NCBI GenBank assembly: GCA_036555065.1
Contig: DATBLZ010000107.1
Span: forward strand, 1-31,873
Source of the DNA: DATBLZ01 sp036555065
GTDB taxonomy: Bacteria; Pseudomonadota; Gammaproteobacteria; Steroidobacterales; Rariloculaceae
Direction of reading: 5' to 3'
DNA: 31,873 nucleotides
Part shown: piece by piece, positions 16,497-24,658 of the stretch
Layout of the letters: every line of letters starts with the position of its first letter
Numbering within the stretch: the stretch's first letter is position 1
Notes under the pieces: model-generated
What the model was told of the DNA's origin: nothing
Databases searched by the model: none
What the model saw: the letters and a program-made list of their open reading frames with translations, nothing else
Made by a program: the position numbers and the translations under genes

Positions 16497-18998
16497 ATGA
16501 GCAAGAACCTCGTCATAGTCGAGTCGCCGGCCAAAGCCAAGACCATCGAAAAGTACCTCGGCAGCGATTTCGAGGTGCTCGCCTCGTACGGCCACGTTCG
16601 CGATCTCGTGCCCAAAGAGGGCGCCGTCGATCCCGAGAACGGCTTCGCGATGAAGTATCAGCTCATCGACAAGAACGAGAAGCACGTCGAAAAGATCGCC
16701 AAGGCCGTGAAGAAAGCGTCGGCGCTCTACCTCGCAACCGATCCGGACCGTGAAGGCGAGGCGATCTCCTGGCACGTATATGAAGTCCTCAAGGACCGCG
16801 ATCTGCTCGACGCGAAGCCGGTTCATCGCGTCGTGTTCCACGAGGTCACGAAACGCGCGATCCAGGAGGCGCTCGAGCACCCGCGCAAGCTCTCCGAGCA
16901 ACTCGTCAACGCGCAGCAGGCACGCCGCGCTCTCGACTATCTCGTCGGCTTCAATTTGTCGCCGCTGCTATGGAAGAAAGTGCGCCGCGGCCTTTCGGCG
17001 GGCCGCGTCCAGAGCCCGGCGCTGCGTCTCATCGTCGAGCGCGATGACGAGATTTCGGCGTTCAAGCCGCAGGAATATTGGACGATCGAAGCCGCGCTCG
17101 AGCACGCCGCGCAGGCGTTCCGCGCGCGGCTCGCCGTTTTCGGCGGCGAACGCGTCGAGCAATTCACGTTCACGAACGAGCAAGCCGTGCGCGCGGCCGA
17201 GGCGGCCATCCAAAGCGCGGCGCGCAGCACGCCCGCCGCGGGGTCGGGCGCTGCCGGCGGGACAGGAACCCTCACGGTCGCCAAAGTCGAGAAGAAGCAA
17301 CGCCGGCGCAATCCGACGGCGCCGTTCACGACCTCGACGCTGCAGCAAGAGGCCTCGCGCAAGCTCGGCTTCAGCACTCAGAAGACCATGACTATCGCGC
17401 AGCGTCTCTACGAAGGCATCGACACGGGCGAAGGCTCGGTCGGACTCATTACATATATGCGCACGGACTCCGTTGCCGTGGCAGACGAGGCGCTCACGGA
17501 GATCCGCGCGGTCATCGAGGCACGCTACGGCAAGGACAACGTGCCCGAGCAGGCGCGGACCTACAAGACCAAGGCCAAGAACGCGCAGGAGGCCCACGAA
17601 GCCATTCGGCCGACGTCCGCGGCGCGTACGCCCGAGAGCATCAAGTCGCACCTCGACCACAACCAGTACGAGCTCTATGAGCTCATCTGGAAGCGCACGA
17701 TCGCAAGCCAGATGGTCCCGGCCGTGTACGACACGGTCGCGCTCGACCTCGCGGCGGGCGCCGCGGAGCCTGCGAACATCGTATTCCGCGCGACGGGCTC
17801 GGTGCTCGTCTTCCCCGGCTACATCGCCGTCTACCAAGAAGGCCGCGACGACACCGAGCAAGAGGAGCACGACAGCTTGCTGCCCGCCGTCGCCGAGGGC
17901 GACCGTTTGAGCCTCCAGGGCATCGTCAGCGAGCAGCATTTCACCGAGCCGCCGCCGCGCTACTCGGAGGCCTCGCTCGTCAAAGCGCTCGAGGAGTACG
18001 GCATCGGCCGGCCGTCGACTTACGCGTCGATCATCTCGACGTTGCGAAACCGCGAATACGTCGAAATGGAGAGCAGGCGTTTCATACCCACGGACGTCGG
18101 CCGCGTCGTCAACCGATTTCTCACGGAATTCTTCTCGCAATACGTCGATTACGACTTCACCGCGCTAATGGAGGACTCGCTCGATGCGATCTCCCGCGGC
18201 GAGGCCGATTGGATTCCGCTGCTCGAGAAGTTCTGGAAGCCCTTCAGCGCGCTCGTCGAGCGCATCGAGACGTCCGTGACGCGCGAGCAGGCGTCGCAGG
18301 CGCGCGTGCTCGGACAGGATCCGAAATCCGGTCGCCCCATGAGCGTGCGCATGGGGCGCTATGGCGCGTTCGTGCAGATCGGTACGAAGGACGACGAGGA
18401 GAAACCGTTGTTCGCGGGCCTACGTCCCGGCCAAAAGATGGACGAGATCACCTTCGAGGAGGCGCTCGATCTCTTCAAGCTCCCGCGCGATCTCGGCCAG
18501 ACCCCCGAGGGTGAGGCCGTGGCCGCGAGCATCGGCCGGTTCGGGCCATACGTGCGGTACGGCTCGAAGTTCGTATCCATTCGCGGCGACGACCCTTACA
18601 CGATCACGCTCGAGCGAGCGCTCGAGCTCATCGCGGAGAAGAAAGTTGCAGATGCGAACCGCTTGATTCGGGATTTCCCCGAGCAGGGCATTCAAGTATT
18701 GAACGGCCGTTACGGTCCGTACGTCACGAACCGGCAGAAGAACGCGAAAATTCCGAAGGACCGCAATCCGAAAGAGCTCACGCTCGAGGACTGCGTCGCG
18801 CTCCTCGCGGCCGCGCCTGAGCGGCGCGGACGTGCGCGCAAAAAAGCGGCTGCGCCGGCGAGCGGCGCGGCTCCGGCCGGCGGCGCCGAAGCTAAAGAGC
18901 CGGCGCCAGCCAAGAAGCGCCGCGCGCCGAGGAAACCCAAGACGAAGAAGGAGCCGGCGCCCGACGCAGCCGCAACGGATCCCACGGGCGCCTCCTGA
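16497..18998 (+). CDS. topA: DNA topoisomerase I (type IA)
   Basis: An 833-residue type IA topoisomerase that relaxes negative supercoils. The Toprim domain opens the protein (Glu9 in VIVESPAKAKTI; Asp82-x-Asp84-x-Glu86 in ATDPDREGEA). The active tyrosine is Tyr320 in GLITYMRTDS. After the catalytic core (to about 590) there are repeated TopA C-terminal modules beginning SGRPMSVRMGRYGAFVQIG, ASIGRFGPYVRYG and NGRYGPYVTN, and a Lys/Ala/Pro-rich tail of about 55 residues. The four-cysteine zinc ribbons of the E. coli enzyme are absent; the C-terminal part has a single Cys. This no-zinc architecture is known in other lineages such as Actinobacteria. It is 3 bases upstream of tsaC. Confidence 0.96.
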   Translation: MSKNLVIVESPAKAKTIEKYLGSDFEVLASYGHVRDLVPKEGAVDPENGFAMKYQLIDKNEKHVEKIAKAVKKASALYLATDPDREGEAISWHVYEVLKDRDLLDAKPVHRVVFHEVTKRAIQEALEHPRKLSEQLVNAQQARRALDYLVGFNLSPLLWKKVRRGLSAGRVQSPALRLIVERDDEISAFKPQEYWTIEAALEHAAQAFRARLAVFGGERVEQFTFTNEQAVRAAEAAIQSAARSTPAAGSGAAGGTGTLTVAKVEKKQRRRNPTAPFTTSTLQQEASRKLGFSTQKTMTIAQRLYEGIDTGEGSVGLITYMRTDSVAVADEALTEIRAVIEARYGKDNVPEQARTYKTKAKNAQEAHEAIRPTSAARTPESIKSHLDHNQYELYELIWKRTIASQMVPAVYDTVALDLAAGAAEPANIVFRATGSVLVFPGYIAVYQEGRDDTEQEEHDSLLPAVAEGDRLSLQGIVSEQHFTEPPPRYSEASLVKALEEYGIGRPSTYASIISTLRNREYVEMESRRFIPTDVGRVVNRFLTEFFSQYVDYDFTALMEDSLDAISRGEADWIPLLEKFWKPFSALVERIETSVTREQASQARVLGQDPKSGRPMSVRMGRYGAFVQIGTKDDEEKPLFAGLRPGQKMDEITFEEALDLFKLPRDLGQTPEGEAVAASIGRFGPYVRYGSKFVSIRGDDPYTITLERALELIAEKKVADANRLIRDFPEQGIQVLNGRYGPYVTNRQKNAKIPKDRNPKELTLEDCVALLAAAPERRGRARKKAAAPASGAAPAGGAEAKEPAPAKKRRAPRKPKTKKEPAPDAAATDPTGAS

Positions 18999-19001
18999 TC
19001 G

Positions 19002-19562
19002 TTGCCGGGCAAAGTCCACATCGACCGTGCCGCGAGAATCATGCGCGCGGGCGGCATCGTCGCTTATCCGACCGAAGCCGTCTTTGGGCTCGGGTGCTTG
19101 CCCCATGATCGCGACGCCGTGCTGCGCTTGCTCGCAATCAAGCAGCGCCGTTGGCAAAAAGGCTTCTTGCTGATTGCCGCAAGCTTCGAGGCGTTGGCGC
19201 CGTTCGTCGAGCTGCCCGGCGAGCCGATGCGCAGCGCGATTCTCGCGAGCTGGCCGGGACCGGTCACGTGGGCGCTGCCGGCTCGGCCTCGCGCGCCGCC
19301 GTGGATCACGGGACGGCACGACACGCTCGCCGTCCGCGTGACGGCGCATGCGCCCGCGCGCGCGCTCTGCGCGCGCGTCGGCGGACCGCTCGTTTCGACG
19401 AGCGCGAACGTGAGCCGCCGCCCGCCGCATACACGGCTGCTTCGGCTGCGCCGCGACTTGGGCCTGCTCGTCGACTACGTGCTGGCGGGGCCGCTCGGCG
19501 ATGCCCCGAGGCCGACTGCGATTCGCGACGGCCGGACGGGCCGAATTCTGCGCGCCGGCTAG
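19002..19562 (+). CDS. tsaC: L-threonylcarbamoyladenylate synthase TsaC (Sua5/YrdC family)
   Basis: A 186-residue YrdC-domain protein that makes threonylcarbamoyl-AMP from threonine, bicarbonate and ATP, the first step of t6A formation at tRNA position 37. GIVAYPTEAVFGLGC, LAIKQRRWQKGFLLIAA, SWPGPVTWALPA, LAVRVTAH, and LVSTSANVS match E. coli TsaC along the whole length; the C-terminus IRDGRTGRILRAG is typical. It lacks the extra Sua5 domain. I use the TTG at 19002, three bases after the topA stop, because the next ATG (19041) would cut into the first helix. No good ribosome site is visible, so coupling to topA is likely. In relatives tsaC is often close to aroE; here three features intervene. 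Confidence 0.93.
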   Translation: MPGKVHIDRAARIMRAGGIVAYPTEAVFGLGCLPHDRDAVLRLLAIKQRRWQKGFLLIAASFEALAPFVELPGEPMRSAILASWPGPVTWALPARPRAPPWITGRHDTLAVRVTAHAPARALCARVGGPLVSTSANVSRRPPHTRLLRLRRDLGLLVDYVLAGPLGDAPRPTAIRDGRTGRILRAG

Positions 19563-19618
19563 CCCGAATCTTCGTGCGGCGGGGGGTTTCGGCCGCGCTC
19601 GGCCGTGGCGCGCCAGCC

Positions 19619-19648
19619 TTGGCGCCGCGGCTGTGGTAACGTTTTAAC
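19619..19648 (+). promoter_or_regulatory. Candidate promoter of the subtilase gene
   Basis: TTGGCG (19619-19624) and an AT-rich TTTAAC (19643-19648), 18 bases apart, precede the protease ATG by about 20 bases. The AT-rich patch stands out from the GC-rich surroundings, which include a perfect CGGCCG-CGCT-CGGCCG hairpin (from about 19590) after tsaC. Match to the sigma-70 consensus is only moderate. Confidence 0.35.
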
Positions 19649-19668
19649 TAAATATCCCAAGTCGCCGA

Positions 19669-22600
19669 ATGGCAATGCAAAAAAGGCTCGGCACGCGCCG
19701 TACCACGCTGTGGATTTGCTTCGCGCTCGGCGGCGCGCTACCGCTCGCCGCCGCACGGCTCGCGGCCCAACCGCTCGCGCCCATTGCGGCGCCGTCCCCA
19801 ATCGGGGCCGCTCTGCCCGCGCTACCCGCCAAGGAGCCCGCGTCGGTCTACATCGTGCAGCTCCGCGCTCCCGCTGCTGCGAGCTACAAAGCGGGCCAGT
19901 CCGGGCTTGCGGCAGCAAAGCCCGGTGCGGGACAGCGTCGCGACGCGAGCTCGGTTCAGGTCGAAGCGTATGCGAAGCAACTCGAGCAGACGCACGACCG
20001 CTTGCTCGCCTCCGTCGGCGCCGCCGGCGCGAAGGTCTACAGCTTCCGCTATGCGCTCAACGGCTTCGCGGCACGGCTCACGGCCGGCCAGGCTTCGCGC
20101 CTCGCGAGCCGTCCCGAAGTGGCGCGCGTCTCGATCGACACCGAGCAGCGCTTGCAGACGAACAACAGCGCCGTGTTTCTCGGGCTGCTCGATCAGAACG
20201 GGGGCTTGCGCGCCGATCGCGGCTTGCGTGGCGAGGGCATCGTCGTCGGCGTCATCGACAGCGGAATCGCGCCGGATCATCCCGGGCTCCGCGACCACGA
20301 GGAGCAAGTCCCACGCGCGTGCCGGGGCCGTTGGGCGACCGCCTCGTGGCTCGGCTTGATTCTCTGCCACGCGGTGCGCGACGACCCGCCGTTGCGCCAG
20401 ACCTACGAGCCGGTGGCGAGCTTCCACGGCACATGCCAAACCGGCGACCGTTTTCGCGCCGAAGATTGCAGCAACAAGATCGTCGGCGCGCGCTACTACA
20501 TCGACGGCTTCCGCGCGCGGAACGAGCTCGATCCCGGCGAGTTCGTCTCGCCGCGGGACGCCGCGGGCCATGGCACGCACATTGCGACGATCATCGCCGG
20601 CAACGCGACGACGGCGAGCCTGTTCGGCACACGGATCGGGACGATCAGCGGCATTGCGCCGCGCGCGCGTATCGCGGTTTACAAAGCTTGTTGGCTCAGG
20701 CCCGGCACCGATGATGCCCACTGCGCGACGTCGGACTTGGCGCGGGCGATCGATGACGCCGTCGCCGACGGCGTCGATCTCATCAACTACTCCGTCGGCA
20801 GCTTGGACCCCGATCTCACGGCGCCCGACGACATCGCGCTCCTCAACGCGCTCGACGCCGGCATCCTGACCGTGGTCGCGGCCGGCAACGACGGCCCCGA
20901 GCTCGGCACGATCGGCTCACCGAGCAGCGCGCCCTGGGTCCTGACCGTCGCGGCAACGACGCAAAACGCGACGCGCTACGAGGAAGGCCTCGAGGTCGTG
21001 TCCCCGCCGGCGCTCGCGGGCCTCGTGACGATGCGCGAGGCGAGCTTCACGCGCCAGCTCTTAGGCCACCCGGCCGTCGAAGGCGCGCTCGCGCTCGTCG
21101 ATGATGGGCAGGAAGTCATCGGCGAGGGTGGACAGGGCACGACGCGCGATGCCTGCGAGCCGCTCATCAATGCCGCTCTGCTGCACGGGAGGATCGCGCT
21201 CCTCGAGCGCGGCGGGTGTTTGTTCGACGCGAAGCTCCAACGCGTAGAAGAAGCCGGCGCGATCGCGGCGATCGTCTACAACAACGCAGGTCCGCCGATC
21301 ACGATGAATGGTGCGGCCGGCAGCGTTCTGATTCCCGCGGTCATGATCGGCACGGCCGACGGCCAAGATCTCGTCGACGCGCTCGTCGCCGGCGGAGCGG
21401 TCAACGTGCGCCTCGAGAAGGGCGTGCTCACGCAACGCCGCGATACGGGCTTCGAGCTTGCGGAGTTCTCCGCGCGCGGGCCCGACTTGAGCGAAGCCGA
21501 TTTCATCAAGCCCGACGTGACCGCGCCCGGCGTCAACATTCTCGCCGGGCAAACACCCGACCTCGCGCACGGTTTGCGGGGCGAGTATTTCCAATATCGC
21601 TCGGGCACGTCGATGGCGGCGCCCGAGGCCGCGGGCGTCGCGGCGCTGCTAAAAGAGGCGAACCCGACTTGGTCGCCGTCGACGCTCAAATCCGCGCTCA
21701 TGACAACCGCCTATCCGCAGGTAGTGCTCGAAGACGGCGAGACGCTCGCGGGCCCGTTCGACATGGGCGCGGGGCACATCGACCCGAATATCGCCATCGA
21801 CCCCGGTCTCGTTTACGACTCGGGCTACATCGACCATGCCGCGTACCTGTGCAGCCTCGAGGGCTCGCCGCTGTCGCGCGCCGACTGCGACGCGCTCGTT
21901 CAACAGGGCTATTCGCTCGAGCCGCGGGAGCTCAACTTGCCGTCGATCGGCATCACCGAGCTCATTACCGGCGACGCCGTGACGCGGCGTGTGACGAACG
22001 TCGGGCCGACGGCAACGTATCAGGCGACCGTCGACGATCCGCCGGGCATTTCGACGACGGTGACACCCGCTTCGATCACGCTCGCGACGGGCGAGTCGGC
22101 GGAGTTCACGCTAGAGCTCGCGCGCGGCAGCGCCGACCTCGACTATTGGGCTTTTGGCACGTTGAAATGGTCCGACGGCGAGCACGCCGTCGTGAGCCCG
22201 CTCGCGGTGCGGCCCGTGACTTTACGCGCGCGCCGCGAGATAGCTCTGACCGGCACGTCGGGCAGGGGCAGCCTCGCGGTCGACTTCGGCTATGCGGGCG
22301 CGTACGCAGCGACCGTGCACGGCCTGCATGCGCCGGGGCTGCGCGCGAACGCGCACGTGGACGACGACGCCACGAACCGGTTCAGCTTCCGCACGGATTC
22401 CGGCGTCAACGCCCATTTCTTCACGTTGAGCGCGGGCGAGCTCTTCATGCGCGTGGCGCTCTTCGATGAGCTCACCGACGGCGCCGACGACTTGGACCTG
22501 TATCTCTTCCACTGCCCGACGCCGACGACGTGCACGCAGGTCGGCCAGAGCGGCAGCTTCACGTCCGACGAGGAGATCGATCTCTTGGCGCCGGAGCCGG

Positions 22601-22875
22601 GCCTTTATGCCGCCCTCGTGCACGGGTTCGAGACGGATCAAGTCGCCGGCGGCCCCGGCGCCGACTACGAGCTCTTCGCCTGGTCCTTCGGAACAGGCGA
22701 CGACGCCGGCAACCTGCGGATCGTGGCGCCGGCGAGCGTCAACGAGGGCGATCGGCTCGACCTCGCCTACGACTTCGGGCCGTTGGCGGCAGGCACGCGC
22801 TATCTCGGCGCGGTCACTCACACGACGCCTTTCGGGCGTTTGTACTTGTCGCTCGTCACCGTCGACGCGCTGTAA
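19669..22875 (+). CDS. Secreted subtilisin-like serine protease (S8) with PA and C-terminal beta domains
   Basis: A 1068-residue exported subtilase. Signal peptide 1 to about 34; I9-type propeptide (about 58-165, YIVQLRAPAAASYK, YSFRYALNGFAARL). The S8 domain carries Asp197 (GVIDSGIAPDHPG), His301 (GHGTHIATIIAGN), oxyanion Asn407 (AAGNDGP) and Ser648 (SGTSMAAPEAAG). A PA domain (about 465-580; GRIALLERGGCLFDAK) is inserted between the His and Ser parts, and a subtilase fibronectin-like domain follows (about 755-835, VTNVGPTATYQ). The C-terminal 200 residues (DLDLYLFHCP, GLYAALVHGFE) look like a bacterial pre-peptidase C-terminal (PPC-like) domain. The layout is that of plant-type subtilases. 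It has its own candidate promoter and ends 20 bases inside the convergent tag gene. Probably an extracellular scavenging protease. Confidence 0.94.
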   Translation: MAMQKRLGTRRTTLWICFALGGALPLAAARLAAQPLAPIAAPSPIGAALPALPAKEPASVYIVQLRAPAAASYKAGQSGLAAAKPGAGQRRDASSVQVEAYAKQLEQTHDRLLASVGAAGAKVYSFRYALNGFAARLTAGQASRLASRPEVARVSIDTEQRLQTNNSAVFLGLLDQNGGLRADRGLRGEGIVVGVIDSGIAPDHPGLRDHEEQVPRACRGRWATASWLGLILCHAVRDDPPLRQTYEPVASFHGTCQTGDRFRAEDCSNKIVGARYYIDGFRARNELDPGEFVSPRDAAGHGTHIATIIAGNATTASLFGTRIGTISGIAPRARIAVYKACWLRPGTDDAHCATSDLARAIDDAVADGVDLINYSVGSLDPDLTAPDDIALLNALDAGILTVVAAGNDGPELGTIGSPSSAPWVLTVAATTQNATRYEEGLEVVSPPALAGLVTMREASFTRQLLGHPAVEGALALVDDGQEVIGEGGQGTTRDACEPLINAALLHGRIALLERGGCLFDAKLQRVEEAGAIAAIVYNNAGPPITMNGAAGSVLIPAVMIGTADGQDLVDALVAGGAVNVRLEKGVLTQRRDTGFELAEFSARGPDLSEADFIKPDVTAPGVNILAGQTPDLAHGLRGEYFQYRSGTSMAAPEAAGVAALLKEANPTWSPSTLKSALMTTAYPQVVLEDGETLAGPFDMGAGHIDPNIAIDPGLVYDSGYIDHAAYLCSLEGSPLSRADCDALVQQGYSLEPRELNLPSIGITELITGDAVTRRVTNVGPTATYQATVDDPPGISTTVTPASITLATGESAEFTLELARGSADLDYWAFGTLKWSDGEHAVVSPLAVRPVTLRARREIALTGTSGRGSLAVDFGYAGAYAATVHGLHAPGLRANAHVDDDATNRFSFRTDSGVNAHFFTLSAGELFMRVALFDELTDGADDLDLYLFHCPTPTTCTQVGQSGSFTSDEEIDLLAPEPGLYAALVHGFETDQVAGGPGADYELFAWSFGTGDDAGNLRIVAPASVNEGDRLDLAYDFGPLAAGTRYLGAVTHTTPFGRLYLSLVTVDAL

Positions 22876-23470
22876 CGGTGAGAGCGAATTCGCAGCAGTG
22901 TTGGTGACGGAAGCAGCTCACGAGATGATCGTTGACGAGGCCCGTCGCCTGCATGTGCGCATACATGATCGTCGAGCCGACGAACTTGAAGCCGCGTGAC
23001 TTCAAATCGGCCGAGAGGGCGTCGGACTCGCGGCTCGTCGGCCGAATCTGCGTTTGGCGTTTCCAGCGATTCACGACGGGCCGGCCGTTCACGAACTCCC
23101 ATACGTAGGCGTCGAAGCGGCCGAACTGCTCCTGAATCGCGAGAAACCCGCGCGCGTTGCCGATCGCGGCTTCGATCTTCTGGCGGTTGCGCACGATGCC
23201 GGCATCCTGCATGAGCCGCTCCACGGAACGACGGTTGAAGCGTGCGACCTTCTCGGCATCGAAGCCCGCGAACGCGCGCCGATAGCCGTCGCGTTTGCGC
23301 AGGATCGTCGCCCAGCTCAAGCCCGCTTGCGCGCTCTCGAGCACGAGGAGCTCGAAGTGCCGCGCGTCGTCGTGCACGGGCACGCCCCATTCCTCGTCGT
23401 GATAGCGGCGATAGGCCTCGTCGGGAACGGCGTCGGACCAGGGACATCTGACGAGGTCGGGTATGGCCAT
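22856..23470 (-). CDS. tag: DNA-3-methyladenine glycosylase I
   Basis: A 204-residue HhH-superfamily glycosylase that excises 3-methyladenine from alkylated DNA. It aligns with E. coli Tag: zinc ligands Cys9 (VRCPW), His24 (YHDEEWGVP), His182 and Cys186 (LVNDHLVSC), and the base-recognition Glu45 in LESAQAGLSW. The C-terminus (FRHQHCCEFALTVTARRR) is about fifteen residues longer than in E. coli, and that extension runs antisense into the last 20 bases of the protease gene. The ATG at 23470 is well supported by the conserved start. A single-gene unit, transcribed away from aroE. Confidence 0.95.
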   Translation of the reverse strand: MAIPDLVRCPWSDAVPDEAYRRYHDEEWGVPVHDDARHFELLVLESAQAGLSWATILRKRDGYRRAFAGFDAEKVARFNRRSVERLMQDAGIVRNRQKIEAAIGNARGFLAIQEQFGRFDAYVWEFVNGRPVVNRWKRQTQIRPTSRESDALSADLKSRGFKFVGSTIMYAHMQATGLVNDHLVSCFRHQHCCEFALTVTARRR

Positions 23471-23804
23471 TACGAACGCGCTACGTACTTGAACTGTGCC
23501 GGTATTTTCTGTGCTGGCGGATCCCGTGGCGCGGCCCCGACACCTTCCGGTCCCGCCATGGAGGGCTCGGCGGAGGCGAAGATCCCTCTGTGGAGGGATC
23601 TTGCACCAGGATGGTGCAGAAATGTTTCCGCGGAAACATTAGACTCGATTCTATTCCCCAGCATCGTCCTGCCCTTCCGGATGGCGCCGAATACTACATG
23701 GCGTTCCTAAGTAATTCGACGCTACGCCCGCTGTGCCGTCCGGCGATTTATGGCAATCGTCCCAGAGGCGATGGAGAATCGATCCTCTAGGGGAACCCGA
23801 TCCG
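23471..23804. other. 334-base non-coding region between tag and aroE
   Basis: No protein with family similarity is encoded here in either direction. The region separates the divergent genes tag and aroE and must hold the promoters of both. Its main content is a run of hairpins at 23579-23640, listed separately. A further possible stem, CCGCC (23553-23557) with GGCGG (23569-23573), lies just before it. The last 20 bases hold the aroE ribosome site (AGGGG, about 10 bases before the ATG). I see no insertion-sequence ends or long direct repeats. Confidence 0.7.
23579..23640 (+). repeat. Three back-to-back hairpins ending in a 20-base perfect palindrome
   Basis: Within 62 bases there are three adjoining inverted repeats. 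Hairpin 1 (23579-23602) is a perfect 10-base stem AAGATCCCTC/GAGGGATCTT with a TGTG loop. Hairpin 2 (23602-23618) is TGCACC/GGTGCA around AGGAT. Two bases on, AATGTTTCCGCGGAAACATT (23621-23640) is a perfect 20-base palindrome with no loop, as expected of a dimeric-repressor operator or a cruciform. No open frame of substance uses it. It lies 165 bases before aroE and 109 bases before tag. Confidence 0.75.
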
Positions 23805-24638
23805 ATGCCAGAAGCCGAGTCCGCTCCCGACCGCTACGCGCTCGTCGGCCATCCCGTGGCGCATAGCCGCTCACCGCTGATTCACCAGCTCTTCGCGCGG
23901 CAAACGCGCCAACGCATGACCTACGAGCTCATCGATGCCGAGCCCGCGCAATTCGAGACGGCCGTGCGCGGCTTCCAGGCGGCCGGCGGCCGCGGCATGA
24001 ACGTCACGGTCCCGCACAAGGAAGCGGCGTTCGCGCTCGCAAAGACGCACGGCGAGGCGGCGCGGATCGCGCGTGCCGTCAACACGCTGACGTTCACCGC
24101 GGGCGCGATCCGCGGCGACAACACCGACGGCATCGGCTTCATCCGCGACGTGACCGTCAACCACAAACGCGAGATCGCCGGAGCCCGCGTGCTCCTGCTC
24201 GGCGCCGGGGGTGCTACGCGCGGGCTCTTGGGTCCGTTGTTGGCCGCGAAGCCCGCGTCGCTCGTGCTTGCGAACCGCACGGTGGAGCGCGCCGCGGCAC
24301 TGCGCGACCAGTTCGCCGCGCACGGGGCCATCGACGTGTGCTCGTTCGCGGATCTCGCCGCGCGCGGCAGTTTCGACATCCTCATCAATGCGACGTCGGC
24401 GGGCTTGCACGGTGAGCAGCCACCGTTCCCCGCAAGCCTCGTGACGGCGCAGAGCTTCTGCTATGACTTGGCCTACAGCCTCAACATGACGCCGTTCGTC
24501 ACGTGGGCATCGGCGCAAGGCGCAGGTCGCGCCGTACAAGGCTGGGGCATGCTCATCGAGCAAGCCGCCGAGTCGTTCGCGATCTGGCGCGGCGTGCGGC
24601 CGGACACGGCGCCGATCCGCGCGCAGCTCGTGCGTTGA
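23805..24638 (+). CDS. aroE: Shikimate dehydrogenase (NADP+)
   Basis: A 277-residue enzyme reducing 3-dehydroshikimate to shikimate with NADPH in aromatic amino acid biosynthesis. Substrate-binding residues are Ser21/Ser23 (AHSRSP), Lys72 (NVTVPHKEAAF, catalytic) and Asp108 (GDNTDGIGF). The dinucleotide loop is GAGGATRG (133-140), followed by ANRTVERA, where the Arg fits NADP preference. The ATG at 23805 is placed by the conserved RYALVGHPVAHSRSP start and an AGGGG ribosome site; the frame is open further upstream but without conserved sequence. It is followed closely by the exonuclease III-family gene. Confidence 0.96.
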   Translation: MPEAESAPDRYALVGHPVAHSRSPLIHQLFARQTRQRMTYELIDAEPAQFETAVRGFQAAGGRGMNVTVPHKEAAFALAKTHGEAARIARAVNTLTFTAGAIRGDNTDGIGFIRDVTVNHKREIAGARVLLLGAGGATRGLLGPLLAAKPASLVLANRTVERAAALRDQFAAHGAIDVCSFADLAARGSFDILINATSAGLHGEQPPFPASLVTAQSFCYDLAYSLNMTPFVTWASAQGAGRAVQGWGMLIEQAAESFAIWRGVRPDTAPIRAQLVR

Positions 24639-24658
24639 GCGCAAGCCGGGATCGGAAT

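Noticed and set aside
16968..18140. A 390-codon open frame antisense to topA, and a similar one antisense to the hydrolase/permease pair (2707-3714)
   Set aside because: Both have the Arg/Glu/Asp-rich composition of frames opened by high GC on the strand opposite a real gene and show no domain.
19585..19630. GC-rich hairpins after tsaC as an intrinsic terminator
   Set aside because: The perfect CGGCCG stem has no following T-run, and GC-rich palindromes are expected by chance in this composition.
23733..23804. Extension of aroE to an upstream ATG at 23733
   Set aside because: The added 24 residues are not conserved and the AGGGG ribosome site fits the ATG at 23805.
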